From: Mesorhizobium sp. WSM3859
GTDB lineage: Bacteria > Pseudomonadota > Alphaproteobacteria > Rhizobiales > Rhizobiaceae
Length of the DNA: 64,000 nucleotides
Assembly: GCF_002295065.1 (NCBI RefSeq)
Contig: NZ_NSGG01000012.1
Location: 124,001 to 188,000 of the forward strand
Reading direction: 5' to 3'
Shown piece after piece: positions 8,763 to 17,154 of the stretch. The notes beneath the pieces are model-generated. The model was given only the letters and a program-made list of their open reading frames with translations. It searched no databases and had not been told where the DNA came from. The translations under genes and the position numbers were made by a program. The first letter of the stretch is position 1; each line of letters opens with the position of its first letter.

Positions 8763-9121
8763 ATCTGTGCCCTTATCTGGGTCTGCTCGCTTGGAAAGGG
8801 GATGCTCTCGGTACAGATACGCACTTTACGCTCGTTCGCGCCGTCGAACGGGACGACCACCAGGACAGGGCGCGAAGCCTGGCCGGCCAGAAGGAAGGCG
8901 CTCGGCGTGATCCTGGCCGCGACGGGCTGGAAATCCTGGTCGTAGACATGGACCTCCACGCGGATGCGCTGGTTGTACGGGTTGCCCGGAAAGACGCGGA
9001 CGGCAAAGGCATCGGTGAAGGATCGCACCTCGCCCCGCATCGGCGTCATCGACTGGCCGGTCGCGGCCACGGGAGACAGCGCGGCGATCAGGCCCGCCGC
9101 CAGGATTGCAATTCTTCTCAA
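8729..9121 (-). CDS. Single-domain PapD-like periplasmic chaperone
   Basis: Pilus chaperones cap subunits in the periplasm. This 130-residue product has a signal peptide (LRRIAILAAGLIAALSPVAATG) and one immunoglobulin-like domain with PapD-like strands (NQRIRVEVHVYDQDFQPVAA, SRPVLVVVPFDG, KVRICTESIP, QIRAQICGKF). The normal second chaperone domain is absent. The start is a TTG at 9121 with aaaggag 6-7 bases upstream; the upstream in-frame sequence belongs to the previous gene's region. Two Cys residues near the end (RICTES, AQICGK) could pair. It begins 23 bases after the stop of the subunit gene at 9145. Confidence 0.7.
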   Translation of the reverse strand: MRRIAILAAGLIAALSPVAATGQSMTPMRGEVRSFTDAFAVRVFPGNPYNQRIRVEVHVYDQDFQPVAARITPSAFLLAGQASRPVLVVVPFDGANERKVRICTESIPFPSEQTQIRAQICGKFFGHRRF

Positions 9122-9144
9122 GGATCGCTCCTTTCGCGTTAGGA

Positions 9145-9615
9145 CTATTCGCAGCGCAGCGTCACCGTTGCCTGGTAGTTGCCGGCGGAGAACCGGTTTG
9201 TGCCGCTCTTGGTGCCGGCAAGATTGACCGCCACCGTCGATGTGCCCGGCACCGTCAGCGCGGTCGCGGTGCCGGTTTCGGCAATCGTCTGCGCGCCTGA
9301 AGTGGCGAAGGTCGGAGTCCATGTCGTCGCCGTCGTGTCCGATGCCGGCACGGTCGTCGTGGTTACCGGGTCCACACTGAGCGAGACGCCGCCCGTCGTA
9401 TCGACCTGAGCGCTACCCGCCGAGCCGCCGGCATTGTGCGAGCTCAGCGACTGAAGATTGCTGCTCACGGTCATCGTGCCGTTGGAGTTGATCGTGATGG
9501 TGCAGGTGGCGGTGATCGTGCCATTGAACAGCACGTTTCCGGTGGCGGCCGATGCCGTCTGGCCGGCGCAGGCGGCCAGCAGGCTCGCAGCCATGGCGAC
9601 GCGAAAGAACTTCAT
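9145..9615 (-). CDS. Small secreted subunit-like protein
   Basis: First gene of the four-gene secreted cluster. The 156-residue product has a signal peptide (MKFFRVAMAASLLAACAGQTASA), followed by ATGNVLFNGTITATCTITIN, a Thr/Ser/Val-rich beta body with almost no charged residues, and the terminal FSAGNYQATVTLRCE. Such composition and a Cys near each end are typical of self-assembling surface subunits. An AAC within the signal peptide raises the possibility of a lipoprotein, but the lipobox is poor. It is paralogous to the protein at 7742-8218. No usher or adhesin gene is nearby. Confidence 0.7.
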   Translation of the reverse strand: MKFFRVAMAASLLAACAGQTASAATGNVLFNGTITATCTITINSNGTMTVSSNLQSLSSHNAGGSAGSAQVDTTGGVSLSVDPVTTTTVPASDTTATTWTPTFATSGAQTIAETGTATALTVPGTSTVAVNLAGTKSGTNRFSAGNYQATVTLRCE

Positions 9616-9724
9616 TGAGACCCCTCTTTCGAGCCGGATGGGGCCGGCTCAACGTCGGGTCATCTTCCCTTTATCGTGGTTAATTAAGCGTTAAGTGAAG
9701 TAACATCCGGAAGCAACTTAACAG

Positions 9725-9759
9725 ACAACCGACGATAACCATGGGTTGTCGCCGGTTGT
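9725..9759. repeat. 16-base inverted repeat with 3-base loop
   Basis: Arms 9725-9740 and 9744-9759 match at 14 of 16 positions, and both mismatches are G-U compatible in RNA. ATTTT follows on the plus strand. It lies in the AT-rich gap between the secreted cluster and the Ada-like gene, and may be a terminator or operator. Confidence 0.6.
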
Positions 9760-9768
9760 ATTTTGCGA

Positions 9769-9786
9769 ATAGATCGATCGGTCTAT
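9769..9786. promoter_or_regulatory. Palindrome resembling a TetR-family operator
   Basis: ATAGATCGATCGGTCTAT is an 18-base palindrome with a single mismatched pair. Its shape TAGA.C-N4-GGTCTA is like NemR/TetR-type operators. It lies about 155 bases upstream of the first secreted-cluster gene. No TetR gene is in the window, so the assignment is tentative. Confidence 0.35.
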
Positions 9787-9853
9787 TTAGGATGTACCGA
9801 TTTATATTACGATACGCGGTTTTTCGCAATGGCATGCCAAAAAATCGATTGTT

Positions 9854-10759
9854 TCAGGAGCCCACTTGCCCCGCTTCCCAGCCGAGGATGGCGCGCTTGC
9901 GTGTCAGGCCCCAGTGATAGCCGGTGAGCGCGCCGGATTTGCCGATCGCGCGATGGCAGGGCACCACGAACGACATCGGGTTGGCGCCCACCGCCGCGCC
10001 GACGGCCCGGCTGGCGCTGGGATGGCCGATGCTCGCTGCGATCGAGGAGTAGGTGCAGGCCCTGCCCATGGGGATGCGCAGCAGGGCTTCCCAGACGCGC
10101 AGCTGGAAATCGGTGCCGATCATCACCACGCGCAGCGGCTGGTCGGCGCGCCACTTCGTCGGGTCGAAGACCCGCGCGGCGTAAGCCTGGGTGGCTGACA
10201 TGTCCTCGACATAGGTCGCGTTCGGCCAGCGGCCGGACATGTCTGCGAAGGCAGCCCGCTCGCTGCCGGCATCGCAGAAGGCGAGACCCGCGAGGCCGCG
10301 GTCGGTGACCATGATCAGCGCGATGCCAAAAGGCGAGATGTGGTAGCCGTAGCGGATGGTGAGACCCGCGCCCCTGGTCTTGTAGTCGCCGGGCGACATC
10401 GCCTCATGGGTGACGAAGAGGTCGTGCAGCCGGCCGGGGCCGGACATGCCGAGCTCGAACGACGTCTCCAGGAGCGGCATGCCGGAATCGAGCAGCCTGC
10501 GCGCATGGTCGAGCGTCACCGCCTGCAGGAAGGCTTTCGGCGACAGGCCGGCCCAGCGCGTGAACAGCTTCTGTAGGCCGGTCGGCGTCTCGCCGACTTC
10601 CGCGGCCAGCACCTCCAGCGAGGGCTGGTCGCGATAGTCGAGGCTGATCTTCTCGATGGCGCGGCGCACGACGTCGTAGTCGCTGCCTTCCGGCGTGATG
10701 TCGTTCTCAAGGATCGCGATCGGGCGCATCTGCGTATTCATGGTCATCTGAGCGTTCAT
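9854..10759 (-). CDS. Methylated-DNA--protein-cysteine methyltransferase fused to AraC-type HTH (Ada-like)
   Basis: The protein repairs O6-alkylguanine by transferring the alkyl group to its own Cys and may activate transcription. The 301-residue product has an N-terminal AraC-type helix-turn-helix (about 40-135, with LDHARRLLDSGMPLLETSFE) and a C-terminal methyltransferase domain with the active-site motif VPCHRAIG. The N-terminal zinc-binding Ada domain that repairs phosphotriesters is missing, so it is the Ada C-terminal two-thirds. The start at MNAQMTMN follows aaggag at good spacing; a longer ORF upstream lacks support. Confidence 0.9.
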   Translation of the reverse strand: MNAQMTMNTQMRPIAILENDITPEGSDYDVVRRAIEKISLDYRDQPSLEVLAAEVGETPTGLQKLFTRWAGLSPKAFLQAVTLDHARRLLDSGMPLLETSFELGMSGPGRLHDLFVTHEAMSPGDYKTRGAGLTIRYGYHISPFGIALIMVTDRGLAGLAFCDAGSERAAFADMSGRWPNATYVEDMSATQAYAARVFDPTKWRADQPLRVVMIGTDFQLRVWEALLRIPMGRACTYSSIAASIGHPSASRAVGAAVGANPMSFVVPCHRAIGKSGALTGYHWGLTRKRAILGWEAGQVGS

Positions 10760-10974
10760 GGCAATATCTCCTTGGCCGCGAATATCGGTCTTCCAGAGCT
10801 TTGCAACCACCCGAAACTTGCCTTCCTGACGCCGGCACCCAGACCGTCCTACAAGCTGCGACAAGGGGCGCGGCTTAGCTGGTCCGCGCGCTTGTTCGTT
10901 GGCCTCTGGAGGCTTATCACGCCATGCGCAAGGTCGGCAGGTTGCTGCGCTACCGGTTCAGATTTGCTTGGACG

Positions 10975-11469
10975 TCAGCGCGTCTTGGCGGTCGCCAGCG
11001 CGCGCGAAAAGGCGGTGGCGAAGCTTTCGCGGTCGTCGGGATTGAGGAAGCCGCCGATCGCCACGCTCTTGCCCTGCGCCTCGACGGCCATCTTGGTGAT
11101 GCCGATCTCAGCATGGCGGGCGATCGAGAACCGCGTCCAGAACGGGTTGAAGCGGTGGCTCTCGGAGCGGCCGGAAGGCGCCGTCTTGCGGATGTCGAGG
11201 CTGGTGCGCGATACCGAGATTTCCTCGCGGGCGCGCGCGGCGCGATAGTTGGCGCGGAAAGCAATATAGACGGCGATCACATCGAGGCCGAAGAAGCCAA
11301 ACACCGGCCAGGCGCCGTGCGCCAGGAAGAAGGCGCCGGTGACCGCCCAGCCGAACAGAAGCGCTCCCATCAGGATCAGGAAGCCGGTGCGGCCGAGCGA
11401 GCGATGCGGCGTGAGCAAGGCCTGGAAAAATGGCTCGTCGGCCTGAAACGAGGCGTTTGTGTCGCTCAT
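10975..11469 (-). CDS. DUF2244 domain-containing membrane protein
   Basis: The 164-residue product has two close membrane segments (about 28-48 and 51-70, FLILMGALLFGWAVTGAFFL and WPVFGFFGLDVIAVYIAF) and a cytoplasmic domain with EEISVSRTSLDI and a final GGFLNPDDRESFATAFSRAL, which match DUF2244. Function unknown. It is divergent from nth with only 22 bases between the start codons, so the two share a promoter region. Confidence 0.88.
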   Translation of the reverse strand: MSDTNASFQADEPFFQALLTPHRSLGRTGFLILMGALLFGWAVTGAFFLAHGAWPVFGFFGLDVIAVYIAFRANYRAARAREEISVSRTSLDIRKTAPSGRSESHRFNPFWTRFSIARHAEIGITKMAVEAQGKSVAIGGFLNPDDRESFATAFSRALATAKTR

Positions 11470-11491
11470 GAGGGACTATTATAGGAGGGAA

Positions 11492-12298
11492 ATGGCGCCT
11501 CCCAAGTCGAAAAAATCCGCAGCTGTCAAAAAGTCTCAACCCTCCACTGCCAGCGGCGGTCGGGCGCTCGCTGGGCGGCCGCGAAAGGCCGCCTCGCGCT
11601 CGCTTTACAGCTCCGCCGAGGTGCATGAGATCTTCCGGCGCTTTTCGGTGCAGCGGCCGGAGCCGAAAGGCGAGCTCGACTATGTCAACGCCTTCACCCT
11701 GCTGGTCGCGGTGGTGTTGTCGGCGCAGGCGACCGACGCCGGCGTCAACAAGGCGACCAAGGCACTGTTCGCGGCTGCCGACACGCCAGCCAAGATGCTG
11801 GCGCTGGGCGAGGCCAAGGTCGGCGATTACATCCGCACGATAGGGCTGTGGCGCAACAAGGCGAAGAACGTGATCGCGCTGTCGAAAGCGCTGATCGACG
11901 ATCACGCGGGCGAGGTGCCGCAGGATCGCGACGAGTTGGTGAAGCTGCCGGGCGTCGGGCGCAAGACCGCCAATGTCGTGCTCAACGTCGCCTTCGGCCA
12001 GCACACGATGGCGGTCGACACGCATATCTTCCGTATCGGCAACCGGATTGGGCTCGCCCCCGGCAAGACGCCGGACCAGGTCGAACAGGGGCTTCTCAAG
12101 GTCATTCCGGCCGAGTTTATGCGTCATGCGCATCACTGGCTGATCCTGCATGGCCGCTATGTCTGCAAGGCGCGCAAGCCCGATTGCCCGGCTTGCGTGA
12201 TCGCCGATATCTGCAAGTCGAAGGAGAAGACCACCGACATTCCGGCGCCGCTGGTGCCGATCGCGCCGCTGGATGAGACGTTTCCCGCCGAGGCCTAG
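11492..12298 (+). CDS. nth: Endonuclease III
   Basis: A DNA glycosylase/AP lyase that removes oxidised pyrimidines in base excision repair. The 268-residue product has a basic N-terminal tail (about 40 residues), the helix-hairpin-helix LPGVGRKTANVVLN with the catalytic Lys, VDTHIFR with the catalytic Asp, and a C-terminal [4Fe-4S] set with spacing C-x6-C-x2-C-x5-C (CKARKPDCPACVIADIC). The start follows a strong ribosome binding site (aggaggg). The tail makes it about 55 residues longer than E. coli Nth, as usual in Rhizobiales. Confidence 0.95.
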   Translation: MAPPKSKKSAAVKKSQPSTASGGRALAGRPRKAASRSLYSSAEVHEIFRRFSVQRPEPKGELDYVNAFTLLVAVVLSAQATDAGVNKATKALFAAADTPAKMLALGEAKVGDYIRTIGLWRNKAKNVIALSKALIDDHAGEVPQDRDELVKLPGVGRKTANVVLNVAFGQHTMAVDTHIFRIGNRIGLAPGKTPDQVEQGLLKVIPAEFMRHAHHWLILHGRYVCKARKPDCPACVIADICKSKEKTTDIPAPLVPIAPLDETFPAEA

Positions 12299-12395
12299 AG
12301 CCGATCAGCGGTTCGCCGAATCGCCGAGCCGCTCTAGGTCTTTGTTTGCGCAACTCGGGACGGAAAACCGCTGCGCACTTTTCCTGGAATTGCTC
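12297..12395. repeat. Dispersed GGAATTGC repeat, copy 1
   Basis: This copy fills the gap between convergent nth and the DUF2214 gene. It contains a hairpin (AGCGGTTCGCCGA...AGCCGCT), then GGACGGAAAACCGCTGCGCACTTTTCCTGGAATTGC in interrupted form. It touches the stop codons of both flanking genes and may end transcription from both sides. Confidence 0.7.
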
Positions 12396-12843
12396 AGTAG
12401 CCGTAGCCGCGCGCCATGGCCGCGGCAAAAACCGGGATGAGCAGGAAGATGAAGCCCTCGGCGCGGACATAATTCTTTACCGAGGCGAGTTCCGCCGCCG
12501 GCACCGCGAAAGAGGGATCGCCGCTGGCCTGCCTGTTCCAGGAGATGAAGCGCATGGTGGGCACGATCGACAGCAGGCCGACGATGGCGAAGGCCGCCAT
12601 CTTTGCCCAGAACACCCAGTTGTAGACGTAGAAATCCCAACCCTTCAGACCGAAGAATACCCGGCAGACGCCGACGATGATGATCAGCGCGGCGATGATG
12701 CCGTAATGGCGGTCGATGCCGGAAAGGCGCGTCGTCGCGCCCAGATCGCCGCGCACCAGCACGAACTCGGCGCCGATGATGCCGGCCAGCGAAAACACCA
12801 GCAGATGATGGAGAATGGCCAATACAAGATCAGTAGTGTCCAT
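12394..12843 (-). CDS. DUF2214 family membrane protein
   Basis: The 149-residue product starts MDTTDLVLAILHHLLVFSLA and contains four predicted membrane helices, with LSGIDRHYGIIAALIIIVGV and FYVYNWVFWAKMAAFAIVG, which match DUF2214. Conserved histidines (ILHHLL, DRHYG) on helices could bind haem or metal, but the function is not established. The stop codon overlaps the first bases of a dispersed repeat. It is convergent with nth. Confidence 0.85.
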   Translation of the reverse strand: MDTTDLVLAILHHLLVFSLAGIIGAEFVLVRGDLGATTRLSGIDRHYGIIAALIIIVGVCRVFFGLKGWDFYVYNWVFWAKMAAFAIVGLLSIVPTMRFISWNRQASGDPSFAVPAAELASVKNYVRAEGFIFLLIPVFAAAMARGYGY

Positions 12844-12990
12844 GTTCTTCCCTTCGCATGATGGCCGCAACACGGCTGGATACTGGGTCCGAAGAGTAGC
12901 ATTATTGGTCAAGAATCCCAGACGGCGAAATCGTTGCGCTGGAGGATGATCCCGGCCAATCCTGGCCCTTGCCAGGGGACGCCGGTTTGC

Positions 12991-13095
12991 TAGAGCAATT
13001 CCAGGAAAAGTGCGAGCGGTTTTCCGTCCGGAATTGCCTAAAAACAAAGAGTTAGTGTGTTTCACCGTTTCCGCGAAACGGTGAAACACACTAAG
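12991..13095. repeat. Dispersed GGAATTGC repeat, copy 2, with 20-base perfect palindrome
   Basis: Begins TAGAGCAATTCCAGGAAAAG and continues through the CGGTTTTCCGTCCGGAATTGC core. It ends in a perfect inverted repeat with 20-base arms (13052-13071 and 13075-13094) and a CGC loop. It ends 28 bases before the start of the GNAT gene. Confidence 0.8.
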
Positions 13096-13122
13096 CGCTG
13101 CCGTCTCAACGAGAGGAGTGCC

Positions 13123-13677
13123 ATGAGCATCAAAACGGAAGCTGGCGTGCCGATACTGGAGACGGCGCGGACTATCCTGCGGCCCCATCGCCTGGGCGAT
13201 TTCGAGACGTATGCCGCTATATGGGCGGAACCTGCGGTGACCCGTTTCATCGGCGGCAAGCCGCGCACGCGCGAGGAAAGCTGGATGCGCTTCCTGCGCC
13301 ATGCCGGCCTGTGGTCGCTGATCGGCTACGGCTTCTGGGCGATCGAAGACAAGGCGACGGGGCATTTCATCGGCGAGGCCGGCTTCCATGACTTGAAGCG
13401 CGAGATCGAACCTTCGATCGAAGGCGTGCCGGAAGCCGGCTGGGCCCTGGCCTCGGAGGTACAAGGCCGAGGGCTTGCGAGCGAGGTTGTCGGGCGGATC
13501 GTCGCCTGGAGCGACGAGGCGTTCGGAGAGGCGAGAACCGTCTGCATCATCGATCCGGAAAACGGCGCTTCGTTGAAGGTGGCCGAAAAGAACGGTTATG
13601 GAGAGATTTTGCGGACCACCTATCACGAGAAGCCGACGATCCTGCTGGAACGGCGGGCCGGAGGGGTTGTCGCCTAG
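13123..13677 (+). CDS. GNAT family N-acetyltransferase (RimJ/RimL type)
   Basis: The protein transfers an acetyl group from acetyl-CoA to an amine, possibly a protein N terminus or a small molecule. The 184-residue product has the RimL-like start LETARTILRPHRLGDFETYA, the acetyl-CoA binding region ALASEVQGRGLASEVVGRIV (the Q/RxxGxG/A loop as QGRGLA), and a C-terminal NGASLKVAEKNGYGEI. The start MSIKTEAG follows gagagg; the upstream in-frame region is the repeat palindrome. Substrate unknown. Flanked by repeats on both sides. Confidence 0.88.
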   Translation: MSIKTEAGVPILETARTILRPHRLGDFETYAAIWAEPAVTRFIGGKPRTREESWMRFLRHAGLWSLIGYGFWAIEDKATGHFIGEAGFHDLKREIEPSIEGVPEAGWALASEVQGRGLASEVVGRIVAWSDEAFGEARTVCIIDPENGASLKVAEKNGYGEILRTTYHEKPTILLERRAGGVVA

Positions 13678-13880
13678 AGCATTTCACCGTTTCACGGAAA
13701 CGGCGAACCGCTCTATCTTCTTGTTTTTACGCGATTCCGGACGGAAAACCGCTCACACTTTTCCTGGAATTGCTCTAGAGCATGTCTCCCGAAAATGGGA
13801 ACCGGTTTCGGGATAAAGATGCGTAAAATCAAAAACCTAAAGCGCATGGAGCGAATCTGAAAGATCGCGACGCGCTTTGG
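13676..13880. repeat. Two adjacent dispersed repeats (GGAATTGC copy 3 plus AACCGGTTTCGGG element)
   Basis: 13676-13783 is another copy of the family: TTTCACCGTTT hairpin half, then ACGGAAAACCGCTCACACTT and TTCCTGGAATTGCTCTAGAG. It runs directly into a second element at 13784-13880 containing ATGGGAACCGGTTTCGGGAT, of a kind also dispersed in Mesorhizobium. No gene is present between the GNAT stop and the stop of the GGDEF/EAL gene. Confidence 0.7.
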
Positions 13881-13890
13881 AGTTTGGCAA

Positions 13891-16431
13891 TCAGCCGGCT
13901 TTGCGTCGCAGCGTCCGCGTCAAAGTCTCCCAGCTATCCGCCGTCGCATCGCGCTCGCTGCGATTGGCGCGCAGCACCGTGGTTGCGTCGAATGGCTGGG
14001 GCCGCGCAATCGCATAGCCTTGTGCATAGTCCACGCCTATCGCTTTCAAGGCGTCGAGGATGCCGTCGCTTTCGACGAATTCGGCGATGGTGCGCTTTCC
14101 CGTCACCTTGCCGATGTGATGGATCATTTCGACCATGGCGCGATCGATGCGGTCGTCGAGCATGTCCTTGACGAAGCTGCCGTCGATCTTGAGGTAGTCG
14201 ACCGGCAAATGCTTCAGATAGGCGAAGGACGACATGCCGGAGCCGAAATCGTCGAGCGCGAAGCGGCAGCCCAGCCCGCGCAGATCGGCGATGAAGCGCA
14301 TGGCTTCGGAAAGATTGGCGATGGCGCTGGTCTCGGTGATCTCCAGGCAAATCGTTTCGGGCGCAACGGCGTGCGTGGCGAACTGCTCGCGCATGAAGCC
14401 GAGGAAGGCCTCGTCGCCGAAGGTGGCGCCGGAGAGATTGATCGCGCAGGTGGATATCGGCGTCGCGCGCGGATCGGCCTGCCTGGCCGCCAAGGTGGCG
14501 AAGGTGTTGCGCACCACCCAGCGATCGATCGCCGGCATCAATCCGTAGCGCTCGGCCGCCGGGATGAAGCTCTGCGGCGTGACGAAGCTGCCGTCCTCGT
14601 CGGTCAGCCTGAGCAGGATTTCGATATGCGCGCCCTGCTCCGGGATATCGTCGCGCAGGGGCGCGATCTCCTGCGCATGCAGCCTGAAGCGGTTCTGATC
14701 CAGCGCGGCATGCAGACGCTGCACCCAAGCCATCTCGCCGAAGCGCTCGCGCAGCGCGGTGTCGCCCTCGCTGTGGAACTGGACGCGGTTGCGGCCCTTT
14801 TCCTTCGCCATGTAGCAGGCGACGTCGGCGGCGCGCAGCACCTCCTCCAGCGTCATGCCGACATTGGCGACTTCGACCATGCCGATGCTGACGCTGATGT
14901 TGAAGGGGCGCCCGTCCCAGGAGAAATGCAGGTCCTGGACGGTGGCGCGCAGCCGTTCGGCCGTTGCGGCGGCACAATCGGCATCGCAGTCGAAGAGCAG
15001 CACGCCGAACTCGTCGCCGCCGAGCCTGGCCAGAATATCGCCGGGCGGCAGCTCGTTGGCGAGCAGCACCGAGATCTGGCGCAGCAGCTGGTCGCCGGCG
15101 GCATGGCCGCATGTGTCGTTGACCAGCTTGAACTGATCGAGATCGAGATACATCAGCGCGTGCCGGCGCGACCTTTCCGGCGCTTCGGAGATCGCACCCG
15201 CCAGCCGGTTCTCGAAGTCGCGGCGGTTGACGAGACCTGTCAGCGCATCATGCGATGCCTGCCACGACAGGCGCTCAATATAATCCTGCTCGCGCGTCAT
15301 GTCGTGCAGGGCCAGGACACAGCCGAGGATCTGGCCTGAAACGATCAGCGGCGCGCCATTCAGCGCCACCGGCACGACCGAGCCGTCGAGACGCTCCAGG
15401 AGTTGCGGGCGCACATTGGAGCGGCGCGGCTCGCCCGCCAGCAGGCGCGGGATCAGATCGGTCTCCTCGACGCCGCTGTCCTTGTCGAGGAGCCGGAACA
15501 AGGAGGGGATGGGTCTGCCCCTGGCTGCGGCCAGCGCGCAAGCAAGCAACCGCTCCGCCCCGGCATTCATATAGTCGAGCCGCCCCTCGGCATCGGTGCT
15601 GATGACGGCCTGGCCGATCGAGGCCAGCGTGGTCTGGGCGCGCTCGCGCTCGGCGTTGAGGGCGCTCTGAAACGCCTGACGCTGTATCATCAGCTTGCGC
15701 GTGCGCCAGACGACGAGCAGGATAAGCAGGGCGGCGGTGGCGAGATTGGCCGCCGTCAGCGCCATCTTGATGAAGCGCGATCCCTCACCGAGGCTGTCGG
15801 AAAAGGCCTTGGCAAGCGGTCCGATCCGGCGGTCGAGCTGGTGGATTTTTTCCTTCCAGAGACCGATCTCAGCCGCGGATGCCGGCCCCTTCTCAAGCCT
15901 TCGATGCATGTCGTCGCCAAGTCCCTCGATGGCGAGGATCATCTCATCGGCTGATGTCCAGTGGCGGATCGCGGTGTCGAGATAGCTGACGCGGCGGAAA
16001 TTCCGGAACAGCCAGATCAGGCCGTCAACATCGTCGGGGTGGTTGTTGCCGCCGAGAAAGCCAATCCTGGCCGCATTCATGTCGGGCTCGACCCGTTCGA
16101 GCGCCAGCCGCGCGGCCCGATCGGCGAGCGGCACGGCGATGGCTTGACGATATTCGTTGAAATACTCCTGCTGGCCGGTATCGGCATAGAGGTTCAGGAA
16201 GTAGATGGCGTGCTTCTGGCCTTTCGACCATTGGCTTTCGCCGCCGACATAGGCGCGGACCGCCGATAGTGTGTGAAGGCTGAGGGTTGCAACCAGCGCC
16301 TGGATCAGAACCACCGCGACGAAGGGCCAGACCAGCCCTATCAGACGCGGACCGGCATCGGTCGACGAGAGCTTCATCCCATTCCCATGGAGCTCGTTCT
16401 GGCTCCCCCGGTGTCTGTCCGACTGGCTCAT
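13891..16431 (-). CDS. Membrane-bound GGDEF-EAL protein (cyclic-di-GMP turnover)
   Basis: A likely cyclic-di-GMP signalling enzyme. The 846-residue product has a first membrane helix (about 30-55), a periplasmic helical sensor region, a second helix (about 222-242), a PAS-like domain (around ASIGQAVISTDAEGRLDYMN), a GGDEF domain with intact LGGDEFGVL, and a C-terminal EAL domain. In the EAL domain the signature reads EIL (HIEILLRL), while NLS, LEITET, ALDDFGSG and YLKIDGSFV are present, so phosphodiesterase activity is still plausible. The start is uncertain: a second ATG (MKLSSTDAG) lies 54 bases downstream. It stands alone, with no obvious operon partner. Confidence 0.92.
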   Translation of the reverse strand: MSQSDRHRGSQNELHGNGMKLSSTDAGPRLIGLVWPFVAVVLIQALVATLSLHTLSAVRAYVGGESQWSKGQKHAIYFLNLYADTGQQEYFNEYRQAIAVPLADRAARLALERVEPDMNAARIGFLGGNNHPDDVDGLIWLFRNFRRVSYLDTAIRHWTSADEMILAIEGLGDDMHRRLEKGPASAAEIGLWKEKIHQLDRRIGPLAKAFSDSLGEGSRFIKMALTAANLATAALLILLVVWRTRKLMIQRQAFQSALNAERERAQTTLASIGQAVISTDAEGRLDYMNAGAERLLACALAAARGRPIPSLFRLLDKDSGVEETDLIPRLLAGEPRRSNVRPQLLERLDGSVVPVALNGAPLIVSGQILGCVLALHDMTREQDYIERLSWQASHDALTGLVNRRDFENRLAGAISEAPERSRRHALMYLDLDQFKLVNDTCGHAAGDQLLRQISVLLANELPPGDILARLGGDEFGVLLFDCDADCAAATAERLRATVQDLHFSWDGRPFNISVSIGMVEVANVGMTLEEVLRAADVACYMAKEKGRNRVQFHSEGDTALRERFGEMAWVQRLHAALDQNRFRLHAQEIAPLRDDIPEQGAHIEILLRLTDEDGSFVTPQSFIPAAERYGLMPAIDRWVVRNTFATLAARQADPRATPISTCAINLSGATFGDEAFLGFMREQFATHAVAPETICLEITETSAIANLSEAMRFIADLRGLGCRFALDDFGSGMSSFAYLKHLPVDYLKIDGSFVKDMLDDRIDRAMVEMIHHIGKVTGKRTIAEFVESDGILDALKAIGVDYAQGYAIARPQPFDATTVLRANRSERDATADSWETLTRTLRRKAG

Positions 16432-16680
16432 CCGTCGGTTGAGACGATATTCTTTCCCGCATGTCGCCCGGTTATTGGCGACATCGATCCAGATAGCGCG
16501 CCTGGCTTAACGGCCGATAAATTTGCCCAGTATTTGTTTCATGAATTATTGCTCAGAAGCAGAAGGACGCTTACGCTGCGTGATGGCGATACTTGGCGCA
16601 TAGTATCGATCCGTGTTGCCGGGGCGCGGAAGAAAAAGGTCGGCAACATCAACCCGATAGCATTACACCGCAGCCATCTC

Positions 16681-17079
16681 TCAGCGCTTGGCCTTCGATC
16701 TGTTGAGGGCCACGGCTTCGCGGACGAGCGCCTTCAGCGCATCGGCGTCGATGGTGTCGCCTTGCTTGAAATCGATGGCGCGCCTCGTGTTGCCTTCGAG
16801 GCTGGAGTTGAAGAGCTTCTTGGGATCGGGCAGCGCCGCGCCCCTGGCGAAGGTCAGCTTGACGACGGCCTTGTAGGTCTCGCCGGTGCAGATGATGCCG
16901 GCATCCTCCCAGACCGGCACGCCGCGCCATTTCCACGTCTCGATGGCTTCCGGCGCGGCCTGCCGGATCAGGGCGCGGAGCCGGGCAAGCATCTCGCCGC
17001 GCCAGTCGCCCAGTTCCTTGATCCTTCCGTCGATCAGCTCGGACGCAGACTTGCCGTCCTGCTCGCCGTCTTTTTGCAT
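16681..17079 (-). CDS. DUF1801 domain-containing protein
   Basis: The 132-residue product is a single DUF1801 (YdhG/YdeI-like) domain, with LRALIRQAAPEAIETWKWRG, PVWEDAGIICTGETYKAVV and KLTFARGAALPD. The biochemical role is unknown; these proteins often sit beside ArsR-SRPBCC-VOC genes, as here. A ribosome binding site (gaggag) precedes the ATG. A 249-base gap without any gene I can support separates it from the GGDEF/EAL gene start. Confidence 0.85.
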   Translation of the reverse strand: MQKDGEQDGKSASELIDGRIKELGDWRGEMLARLRALIRQAAPEAIETWKWRGVPVWEDAGIICTGETYKAVVKLTFARGAALPDPKKLFNSSLEGNTRRAIDFKQGDTIDADALKALVREAVALNRSKAKR

Positions 17080-17154
17080 GTCTGGTTTCTCCTCGATGCT
17101 GAATATGAGATCGCCGCCGTGGTCTTTCGGGGAGACGGCGCTTCTCTCGTGCGC

